Positions 1-7,001 of a stretch of 23,182 bases of DNA are shown piece by piece. Each line of letters starts with the position of its first letter. Position 1 is the first letter of the stretch. Made by a program: the position numbers and the translations under genes. Source of the stretch: an uncultured Hungatella sp. (GTDB taxonomy: Bacteria > Bacillota > Clostridia > Lachnospirales > Lachnospiraceae); the NCBI GenBank assembly GCA_910588505.1, contig CAJUPQ010000056.1, forward strand, positions 1-23,182, written 5' to 3'. Under the pieces are notes generated by a model, which made no database searches, was not told the DNA's origin, and saw only the letters and a list, made by a program, of their open reading frames with translations.

Positions 1-7
1 AAAACGA

Positions 8-49
8 CTCTCGGAAGCCGCATAAAATAAGGCTTTGAGATTCCGAGAG
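8..49. other. Hairpin near the left edge
   Basis: A perfect 9-bp inverted repeat, CTCTCGGAA (8-16) and TTCCGAGAG (41-49), has an inner GCC/GGC pairing at 17-19 and 31-33. No T-run follows, so it is a poor intrinsic terminator. It could be a leader structure for the downstream operon or the 3' end of an upstream transcript. A strong ribosome site at 66-73 precedes a 13-codon ORF (80-121) that could be a leader peptide, but nothing else supports that. Confidence 0.35.
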
Positions 50-139
50 CCTATCAAAGGGCAAAGGGAGGAGGAAAAGATGAGCATGGAGGAGGAGATC
101 GCGGGGCAGGGGGTATTGTGATCATAGGGAGGAGACAAC

Positions 140-1021
140 ATGGCTAAGACCATAAAGTTTAATTTGATTTTAGATGGCTATCCGGTGAGGACTTTGGAGG
201 AACTGCAGGAGCATTTTTCGTTGGAGGATATGGCGAACTATTTTGAAAATGGCCTGCTGGAACGGTGGCTGGAAGTCCGGGGGTATGAAGATGAGCTTAA
301 GGCAGTCAGAGAAATCGAGTCTTATGGAGAGCGACGGTGCGCCATTCGGGAACTGGTGAAGATTTTTCATATTTTTATCGATTACGAGGATCTGGAAAAA
401 GGGATCGCTATTTTAGATTACTTGGATGAAGATAACCGCCTGCATGAAGAGTATAAAAAGAACGCGTTTCAGAAGAGACAGATCATTGACGATTACCATG
501 TGGGTTATGAGTCGCTTATATACCGCATGGAAGAGCATAGGGATCATATGGCGTTGCTGAAAGCGGATGTGATCGAGATGGAGAAGGAATACCTGGGGCT
601 TTTTCGGCTGGACTATAAGGCCCTTTATTTCAGGCTTTTAAGAACAGCGCCAAAAGCTGTCTTTGCCATTTTGACAAGGGATGCTTTGCGGGGATACTGG
701 CTGCGGGAGGATGAGGATCAGTCCATTCATTCCAATATAAAAAGCTCTTTTATGTCTGTTGGCATAATAAAAAATATTATGGGCGGGGATCTGAAGATCA
801 AGAGAAAGAATACACAGGATAACCATATCTGGGAGCTTGTGGAAGATAGTGATGTTCCGGTTATGGTATTTATGATGGAGAGCGACGCCTACATCAGAAG
901 CGCAGGCCAGTCATCAGAAAAATGGTCATGCGGGGATATTAATGGACAGTTCCGAAAATTTAACGGTCTGGAATATCAATGCAATCATAGCGGCTATGAA
1001 CTTTTGTATATGGAGGTGTAG
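140..1021 (+). CDS. Uncharacterised 293-aa protein, first gene of the accessory locus
   Basis: I do not recognise this family. The start has a strong ribosome site (AGGGAGGAG at 126-134, 5-nt gap). Residues 1-59 look like a separate small module: a short beta strand (KFNLILDG), then helices with the pattern LEELQEHFS, NGLLERWLEVRGY. I recall similar short N-terminal modules in unrelated accessory proteins, but cannot check this. Residues 60-165 are charged and helical. The rest is a mixed globular region with no catalytic motif I can name. There is no signal peptide or membrane segment, so it is probably cytoplasmic. It ends 2 nt before the AAA+ ATPase gene and its last codons carry that gene's ribosome site, so the two are co-transcribed and probably translationally coupled. 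It may be an adaptor or substrate of that ATPase (inference). Confidence 0.85.
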   Translation: MAKTIKFNLILDGYPVRTLEELQEHFSLEDMANYFENGLLERWLEVRGYEDELKAVREIESYGERRCAIRELVKIFHIFIDYEDLEKGIAILDYLDEDNRLHEEYKKNAFQKRQIIDDYHVGYESLIYRMEEHRDHMALLKADVIEMEKEYLGLFRLDYKALYFRLLRTAPKAVFAILTRDALRGYWLREDEDQSIHSNIKSSFMSVGIIKNIMGGDLKIKRKNTQDNHIWELVEDSDVPVMVFMMESDAYIRSAGQSSEKWSCGDINGQFRKFNGLEYQCNHSGYELLYMEV

Positions 1022-1023
1022 CA

Positions 1024-2268
1024 ATGGAAGGAAGTACAAAAGATGAGATAAAAAGCCTGATAGAAACATTTATCAAAGATCTGGATATTCATGTTCCCGC
1101 AAAACTCATAGATGAGTTTGCTGCCGCTTTTCGGGGACTGGATGAACCGCGGATAATGGAAGTCCTTAATCGGGCTTATGAGAATGGCGGCAGCCTGGAG
1201 ATGGAAGATAAACGCCTGATTTTGGAGGAAAAGGCAAGGCTTATAAATGAAACAGGCTTGCTTGAGGTAATTCCGGCTGTGGAATCTATGGATGATTTAG
1301 GCGGCTTGGAGGAGTTTAAAGAATGGCTGTACAGGAAGGAATTTATCTTTAAACAACTTGAGAAGGCGAGACAATTCGGAGTCAGCAATCCAAGGGGGCT
1401 TTTGCTGGCCGGAGCGCCAGGGTGCGGAAAAAGTCTTGGGGTAAAAGCCGCTGCAGATCTTTTTGATGTTCCTCTTGTGAGGCTGAATGTGGCCAGGCTG
1501 TCTGGCCAGGATCAGGCCCAGGGGGAAAGCAATCTGAAAAAAGCATTGGAATTATCAGAGATGATCAGCCCATGCATTCTCTGGATTGATGAGATGGAAA
1601 TTCTTTTTGCCTCTGCGCCTCATCTGTCAGGACCGTTTCTTACATGGATGCAGGAGAATACAGAGGTGTTTATAGCCGCGACCATTAACGACAGCGAAAA
1701 GCTTCCCGATCGCTTTTTGCGGACAGGTTTTTTTGATCATGGCTTTTCTGTTGATTTGCCCCATAAGGAGGAGCGAAGAAAGATTTTGGAGATCCATTTG
1801 AGGAAACGTAAGAAATGGAACCGGAATCTTGACATCCCTTTGCTGGTAACAATGACAGAGGGATACAGCGGCGCGGATCTGGAAGCATTGGTAGAGGAAG
1901 CCATAGAGAACTGTTTTATCCAGAGAAGGGATGTGTTGACGGAGGAGGATTTCAGACAGGCCCAGAACTATATACATCCGGCTTCTGAGGTTTTTCCAGC
2001 GAGCGTTGGACAGGCAAAAGAGGCGATCCAAAAGAAATGTTTTAAGGATGCAGGCAGCGATGAGGGAAAAATCGCCGTAAGACTATGGGATGCCGGAGAA
2101 AGATTAGAAAAAAACCGTGGTCCGGTAAGCCCCTTGGCGGTTACCTTGCGTGAGGTATTGGGGCGTGACTGGTGGAAGAAGCGGGGCGCTAAGTTTATAG
2201 ACAGGAAGGAATGGGAAACCGTTGAAATAGAAAGCGGCTCATGGGGATACGGAATTGATTTAATTTAA
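1024..2268 (+). CDS. Ycf46-like AAA+ ATPase
   Basis: AAA+ ATPases couple ATP hydrolysis to remodelling of proteins or complexes. Residues 1-85 form a helical N-terminal region. The line MDDLGGLEEFKEWL (89-102), typical of the Ycf46/classical AAA group, leads into Walker A GAPGCGKS (130-137), Walker B ILWIDEME (185-192), sensor-1 region ATIND (219-223) and likely arginine-finger residues R230 and R233. The C-terminal lid carries GYSGADLEALVEEA (280-293). All catalytic positions look intact, so an active ATPase is expected. The last 95 residues are an extension without known motifs. At 414 aa it is shorter than the usual Ycf46 protein (about 500 aa), mainly at the N-terminus. Its client is unknown; the adjacent 293-aa and DUF6734-like proteins are the obvious candidates. 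Confidence 0.93.
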   Translation: MEGSTKDEIKSLIETFIKDLDIHVPAKLIDEFAAAFRGLDEPRIMEVLNRAYENGGSLEMEDKRLILEEKARLINETGLLEVIPAVESMDDLGGLEEFKEWLYRKEFIFKQLEKARQFGVSNPRGLLLAGAPGCGKSLGVKAAADLFDVPLVRLNVARLSGQDQAQGESNLKKALELSEMISPCILWIDEMEILFASAPHLSGPFLTWMQENTEVFIAATINDSEKLPDRFLRTGFFDHGFSVDLPHKEERRKILEIHLRKRKKWNRNLDIPLLVTMTEGYSGADLEALVEEAIENCFIQRRDVLTEEDFRQAQNYIHPASEVFPASVGQAKEAIQKKCFKDAGSDEGKIAVRLWDAGERLEKNRGPVSPLAVTLREVLGRDWWKKRGAKFIDRKEWETVEIESGSWGYGIDLI

Positions 2269-2282
2269 AAGGAGAAATTGTT

Positions 2283-3149
2283 ATGGATGCATTTCATTCT
2301 TTTTGGTCCAGACCTAATATGGTTAAAAACAGAGGGCAGATTAAATTTCCTGATTATGAGCTGCTGACTATGATGCTGTCTGCTCTGAAATGGAAAGAGA
2401 CAAATGGCCCGATAACGATGGTCACCGATTGGCGGGGAGCGGAATTTTTTGAGAAAAATGGACTTCTTGATCTGTGGAGCAGGATCGATACAGGGCTGGA
2501 TGATATGGATCCGGATATTGACCCGTTTTTATTCTGGGCAGCAGGAAAACTATTTGCGCTGCAACATATGGACTGCCCCTGCGTGATGCTGGATACAGAC
2601 TTGATTATCTGGAAGGATTTGGGAGATCTGTTTCAATGCGATGTGGCGGGGGCTCATTATGAGCAGTTGACGCCGGAGGTATATCCGGATGTTCAAACGT
2701 TCAAGATGAAAGAGTCTTATAGATTTCCACAGGAGTGGAATTTTGGGGTGAAAGCGATCAATACGGCATTTCTTTTTATTAGGGAAGCGGCTTTCAGGGA
2801 TTACTATGTAAAATGCGCCAAGGAGTTTGTTTACGGCATCGGTGGCCAGGGGTTTGATCCGATAACCGCAATGTGTTTTGCGGAACAGAGAGTCCTTGGG
2901 ATGTGCGCTGAGGCAAAAGGGATGCAGGTAAAATGCCTTGTGCAGATCGAACATGCCAATCAGCAGGATTTTGTTACCCATCTGTGGGGGCAGAAACAGA
3001 AGCTGAAAACTTCTCACAGAAAACAAAAGGAGTTCTGTGTAAGATGTATCGGAAGAATTATCCAGGATTTTCCAGAATATGAGAGAGTGATAGCAAATAA
3101 TAAGAAACTTTCTGAGTACTATGAAGAGCATCGGAGAAAGGAAAAATAG
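2283..3149 (+). CDS. DUF6734-like / glycosyltransferase-like protein
   Basis: The 288-aa protein opens with a line typical of DUF6734 proteins (MDAFHSFWSRPNM) and shows a glycosyltransferase-A-like layout: TMVTDWRGAEFFEKNG, then VMLDTDLIIW (101-110) with a D-T-D triad at 104-106 in the place of a metal- and nucleotide-sugar-binding DxD. The NTAFLFIREAAFRDYY segment (about 160-175) resembles the acceptor side of such folds. No membrane segment or signal peptide is visible. The start follows the ATPase stop by 14 nt with an AAGGAG ribosome site, so it belongs to the same transcript, which the hairpin at 3169-3198 probably ends. Enzymatic activity is inferred from the DxD only. It could modify a protein of the locus, but nothing in the sequence shows the substrate. 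Confidence 0.85.
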   Translation: MDAFHSFWSRPNMVKNRGQIKFPDYELLTMMLSALKWKETNGPITMVTDWRGAEFFEKNGLLDLWSRIDTGLDDMDPDIDPFLFWAAGKLFALQHMDCPCVMLDTDLIIWKDLGDLFQCDVAGAHYEQLTPEVYPDVQTFKMKESYRFPQEWNFGVKAINTAFLFIREAAFRDYYVKCAKEFVYGIGGQGFDPITAMCFAEQRVLGMCAEAKGMQVKCLVQIEHANQQDFVTHLWGQKQKLKTSHRKQKEFCVRCIGRIIQDFPEYERVIANNKKLSEYYEEHRRKEK

Positions 3150-3168
3150 TTTTTGGAGACCTATGGTG

Positions 3169-3198
3169 GCATCTGTTCGGAAAGTAGAGGGCAGATGC
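3169..3198 (+). terminator. Probable weak terminator after the first gene block
   Basis: GCATCTG (3169-3175) pairs with CAGATGC (3192-3198) with a 16-nt loop whose first bases can add wobble pairs. The tail is only moderately T-rich. It lies 20 nt after the stop of the DUF6734-like gene and before the next promoter. Stem and flanks closely resemble the better terminator at 13058-13091. Confidence 0.45.
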
Positions 3199-3232
3199 TA
3201 ATTTATTTGGACAGATATTTTGTCTGATCTTG

Positions 3233-3260
3233 TTGACTTCTTTCCCCTGACCGGTATACT
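3233..3260 (+). promoter_or_regulatory. Sigma-A-type promoter for the Hsp70/HerA block
   Basis: TTGACT (3233-3238) and TATACT (3255-3260) are separated by 16 bp, close to the vegetative consensus. Transcription should start near 3267, about 48 nt before the preferred start of the GrpE-like gene. The promoter follows a hairpin, so the six downstream genes can be expressed separately from the first three. Confidence 0.7.
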
Positions 3261-3314
3261 ATAGACAGATGTAATACATTGACACAATAAGAAAAGAATG
3301 GGATGAGGGTAGAT

Positions 3315-4085
3315 ATGGGAGATTTTATAGAGGAACTTCTGGAAGCATTGGAGAATAAGAAGGTTCGCAAGCGAATCAGAGAAATCGCAGGCGAGGAGGA
3401 GAAGAAGGTATTTTCCCTGCGCAGAGAGAGTGAGGAGAAGTGGAAAAAAGAAGCGGATCAACTGCGGCGGCTTTTGGAGCAGGAGCGGACAAAAGCGGAA
3501 GGGCTTGCAAAGCTTCTGGATCGGGAGAGAGCGGAAAAAGAGCATTTAAGTGGGGAGGCTGAGTCAGAGCGAAGAAAGCGGAGTCAGATAGAGGAAGAAT
3601 TGTCTGGACTGCGCAGGATCGCCGAGGATATGGAGAAAAGGCAGCATCTGTTTGCGGTATTTAAGGAGCGGTACGGACGGCTGGATTATTATTATGAAAG
3701 GTATCTTGGATTAGGAGATGAGATTCACAAAAGTTTAGACAGGATCTTAAGCGCGGGCAGTCCGGAGGAGTTTTTGTGCAGAGGCGTCCAGTGGGGCAAT
3801 ATAGAGATGCTGTGGGAGTCCATGGATACCGGTCTGTCCCGGGGACGATATACAGAGGAGACTTTTGGGGGATTGGAGGAAATCTTTGATTATTTCTTTG
3901 AACTGCACAGGAATATGACAGGAACTTACGAGCGGTTGGATACAAAGGCTGGAGAGGAATTTGATTCCAGATTTCACAAACGGAGCGGCGACAGCCAGGC
4001 GTCAGGGCGGATTTCCAGGGTGCTGCTGCGGGGATATAGAGGGATTACCAATAAGAAGATACAGCCATCGATTGTGAGAATATAA
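3315..4085 (+). CDS. GrpE-like coiled-coil nucleotide-exchange factor
   Basis: Start: ATG 3315 has GAGGG 5 nt upstream and is preferred; the ORF also has ATG 3303, which has no good ribosome site. Residues 1-110 are highly charged and read as one long coiled coil (repeated ERE/EKE heptads). A helical middle follows. The last 50 residues match the GrpE beta-domain order: a GEEFDSRFH line (GrpE: G-E-x-F-D-P-x-x-H-E-A), then VLLRGY (GrpE: V-x-x-G-Y), then NKKIQPSIVRI (GrpE: R-V-L-R-P-A-x-V-x-V). GrpE proteins are dimers that release ADP from DnaK-type Hsp70s through this architecture. An Hsp70-like gene begins 24 nt downstream, which supports a dedicated exchange factor. It is longer than housekeeping GrpE (about 200 aa), mostly in the coiled coil. 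The assignment is by motif and context. Confidence 0.75.
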   Translation: MGDFIEELLEALENKKVRKRIREIAGEEEKKVFSLRRESEEKWKKEADQLRRLLEQERTKAEGLAKLLDRERAEKEHLSGEAESERRKRSQIEEELSGLRRIAEDMEKRQHLFAVFKERYGRLDYYYERYLGLGDEIHKSLDRILSAGSPEEFLCRGVQWGNIEMLWESMDTGLSRGRYTEETFGGLEEIFDYFFELHRNMTGTYERLDTKAGEEFDSRFHKRSGDSQASGRISRVLLRGYRGITNKKIQPSIVRI

Positions 4086-4109
4086 GAAGAGACAAAGGAG
4101 AGACAGGAA

Positions 4110-6986
4110 ATGGGAGCGGAGACACCGACAAAGGGCATCAGCAGGATTTATGTTGGGGATAATCTGATGGACCAACTGGTCAGGGAAGAGCGGAAGAAAA
4201 GGCTTATTGACTTGTTTGAGGCGGTGAAGGAAAAGTTTTATGAAGTGACAGATTCTATGTGGGTGAAGATTGAAAATAAGGATGTGTATTATGTGGATCC
4301 GTATCGGATGTTGATTGCGGATACTACAAGAAAAGAGTGTCCGAGAGATCGGTTTAATCCTAAGTTTGCCGGATATACAGGAAGGTTGTTAACGCAAGAT
4401 GAGGCATACGATTTATTTGTTAAAATGAAAAGAGAGAATCAGTTAATTGATGAATCAGATAATACAATCGTTAATTGTGAGGAAAAAGTTTCCTATGTTT
4501 CTTACAATAGAGGTTCTAATCAAATCGGTGCAATGTGTGTGAGGGAGGGATCGCCATATTCTTGGGGTGTTAATGATAGGGATTATGTAAAAATTCCTGT
4601 CTATGATTGTGATAAGTCAGTTTCGAAATTTCAGTGTTTTATTCATGAAAACTTAATGCCATCTGCTTTTAAGGAAGATGATGCAAAATTATTTCAGTGT
4701 CTTATGACATTGAACAAAGAACAACGCCTTACACTATCTACAGATGATCTATGCATTTTTGGAGAGTCTTTTATGGATAATTCATTTGTTAGTGGCGTAC
4801 TGTCAGGGGAATACGACACGCTCAACAATACAACCTTCCGAAAAGAGGATATCATTGAATTCCTAAAATCGCAAAAACAGCAGCTTACCGCCTCCGCCCG
4901 ATCCATTTTCATAGAAAGCTATCTATACTCCGACTACATCCGGGCAGAGATCGAACCCTACGATGCAAACATTTTAGAGGACATTGAGCGGGGACACTGG
5001 GATCTGTGGGAGGTAAAGGATGTAAAAGGGACGCCAGTTGAAGTGACAGATACCTTCATAGCCAGAAATCCCCTGGCTGACATTCAGCAGGACGGAGTGG
5101 TAGGAATTGATTTCGGCACCAAAAGCACGGTGGTGGTCTGTCAGAATGGGGATGATAATATTATGCCCATGCGGGTGGGCAGCGGAAAATATAAGAACGA
5201 GATCCGCAAAGAGGATTACGAAAACCCCACAGTGATGGAGTTTCGGAACATAGAGGCGTTTATGGCCAGTTACCGGGAGAAGGGGGGAAGGCCAGAGACC
5301 AGGTGGGAGGATCTGACCGTTTCCCACACGGCGGCAGGGCAGTTAAGCGGCACTAAGGAAAGCAGCAGCTTCTACTCCTTTTTCGGGGAACTGAAACAGT
5401 GGTGCGGGGATAAAAAGAGAAGAATCCGCATTGTGGACAATCAGGGTCATGAGGAATCGCTTCCGGCTTTTCTGGATATTCAGGAAGGGGAATTTGACCC
5501 CATTGAACTGTACGCTTACTATTTAGGGCTGTATATCAACAACATGCGCCAGAAAATCTACATGAACTATCTACTGTCCTTCCCTGTCACTTATGAGAAG
5601 GCCGTGAAGGAGAAGATTGTGGAGAGCTTTGAGAGAGGGCTTAAGAAATCTCTGCCCCAGGCGGTTTTGGAGGATCAGGGGGCCATGGAGATGTTTCGGG
5701 TCCGGCAGTGGTCCAGCGAGCCCGCGGCTTACGCCATCTGCGCCCTGAAAGAGTACGGATTTGAGCCGGAAGGGGACGAGAAGGTGTTTTACGGAATCTT
5801 TGACTTCGGCGGAGGGACCACAGATTTTGACTTTGGGATCTGGAAAAGCGCCGACGCGAAGCAGAGAAGAAAATACGACTATGTGATCGAGCATTTCGGC
5901 GCAGGGGGAGATCAGTACCTTGGGGGAGAGAACCTGCTGGAACTTTTGGCTTTCCATGTGTTTAAAGAAAACAAAGAGGCGCTTTTGGAGGCGGGAATCC
6001 CATTTTATAAGCCCCATGACTGCGAGAACTTTGTGGGGAGCGAAGATCTTCTGTACGATTCCCAGGAAGCCAGGCTGAATATCCGGCAGCTTATGGAAAA
6101 GCTGAGGGGACTGTGGCAGAGGGATGACGACGAAGCTATTGAGGCGATTGAGAGCGGAACTTTGAAGGCGCTGTTGTTTACCAAATCAGGTGAGCATATT
6201 CCGGGATTTGAACTGCAGGTGGACAGGGAGGAATTGGAGCAGCTTCTTTATGACAGGATCCAGCAGGGTGTGAAGAATTTTTTTGCGGCCATGGTTCAGA
6301 CCTTTACCAAGGATGACTTAAAAGACGCCAAGACCCTGAATATCTTCCTGGCGGGAAATTCCAGCAAATCGGAAATCGTAAAAGAGCTTTTTCAACAGTA
6401 CAGCAGAGACTGGACCCGGCAGATCAAGGAAAAATATCAGGATGAATCGTTTGATGAGGAAAACGATTCTATTTTCCGCGTCTTCCCTCCTTTGGGGACA
6501 GAAGAGGAAAGGAATGAAGAAGACCAGGCTGACGAGGAAGAGGAACTGAGAAGGCCAACGGGAAAGACCGGCGTGGCTTACGGGCTGATTCTGGGCAGTC
6601 CCAGCTCCAGGATAAAGGTGAAATCTGAGATCTCCAACGACAAAGAGGTAAAGTTCAAATATTATATCGGGTATGGGGAAAAGGGACGTTTTGAGACAGT
6701 TATGGACAGGGAAAAACCGTATTATCAGTGGGTTTGGCTGACCTATGCTTCGGAACGGGATTTTGAATTTTATTACACTTCCCTTGCGGATGATCATCTA
6801 AACAAAAGCCCGGTGGCGAAAATGCGCAAGAAGCTTTGTATGATCGGCCAGGAATATGAGGATGAAGATGTGCTGATCTTCATAAGGGCAGTGGCTCCGA
6901 CCGCCATTGAGTACGCGGTGGCAACGGAGGAAGGGATTGAGCGGGAAGAATACATAGAAGGTCCCAAGCGGGTGGATCTGCCGTAA
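4110..6986 (+). CDS. Divergent Hsp70 (DnaK-like) protein with large N-terminal extension
   Basis: The protein has an Hsp70/actin-type ATPase core after a roughly 325-residue extension. Phosphate-1 loop: VGIDFGTKSTVVV (331-343). Phosphate-2: DFGGGTTD (565-572). Adenosine-site segment: LAGNSSKSE (747-755). A connect-2-like TGKTGVAYGLILG follows an acidic stretch (EEERNEEDQADEEEE). After the ATPase core only about 120 residues remain, without a recognisable DnaK beta-sandwich or lid, so client binding probably lies in the N-terminal extension or in partner proteins. Length is 958 aa against about 610 for DnaK. Bases 4381-4800 (inside the extension) are about 34% G+C by hand count, while 5701-5760 is 65%, so the gene is mosaic. 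It follows a GrpE-like gene and precedes a HerA-like ATPase by 15 nt, in one operon. Confidence 0.9.
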   Translation: MGAETPTKGISRIYVGDNLMDQLVREERKKRLIDLFEAVKEKFYEVTDSMWVKIENKDVYYVDPYRMLIADTTRKECPRDRFNPKFAGYTGRLLTQDEAYDLFVKMKRENQLIDESDNTIVNCEEKVSYVSYNRGSNQIGAMCVREGSPYSWGVNDRDYVKIPVYDCDKSVSKFQCFIHENLMPSAFKEDDAKLFQCLMTLNKEQRLTLSTDDLCIFGESFMDNSFVSGVLSGEYDTLNNTTFRKEDIIEFLKSQKQQLTASARSIFIESYLYSDYIRAEIEPYDANILEDIERGHWDLWEVKDVKGTPVEVTDTFIARNPLADIQQDGVVGIDFGTKSTVVVCQNGDDNIMPMRVGSGKYKNEIRKEDYENPTVMEFRNIEAFMASYREKGGRPETRWEDLTVSHTAAGQLSGTKESSSFYSFFGELKQWCGDKKRRIRIVDNQGHEESLPAFLDIQEGEFDPIELYAYYLGLYINNMRQKIYMNYLLSFPVTYEKAVKEKIVESFERGLKKSLPQAVLEDQGAMEMFRVRQWSSEPAAYAICALKEYGFEPEGDEKVFYGIFDFGGGTTDFDFGIWKSADAKQRRKYDYVIEHFGAGGDQYLGGENLLELLAFHVFKENKEALLEAGIPFYKPHDCENFVGSEDLLYDSQEARLNIRQLMEKLRGLWQRDDDEAIEAIESGTLKALLFTKSGEHIPGFELQVDREELEQLLYDRIQQGVKNFFAAMVQTFTKDDLKDAKTLNIFLAGNSSKSEIVKELFQQYSRDWTRQIKEKYQDESFDEENDSIFRVFPPLGTEEERNEEDQADEEEELRRPTGKTGVAYGLILGSPSSRIKVKSEISNDKEVKFKYYIGYGEKGRFETVMDREKPYYQWVWLTYASERDFEFYYTSLADDHLNKSPVAKMRKKLCMIGQEYEDEDVLIFIRAVAPTAIEYAVATEEGIEREEYIEGPKRVDLP

Positions 6987-7001
6987 CATGGGAGAAGGAA
7001 T

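Noticed and set aside
20..39. tracrRNA-like AAAATAAGGCT stretch near the left edge
   Set aside because: The match is short, and there is no repeat, cas gene or matching anti-repeat in the window.
1627..2031. 134-codon minus-strand ORF inside the AAA+ gene
   Set aside because: Antisense shadow of a conserved ATPase with no domain features.
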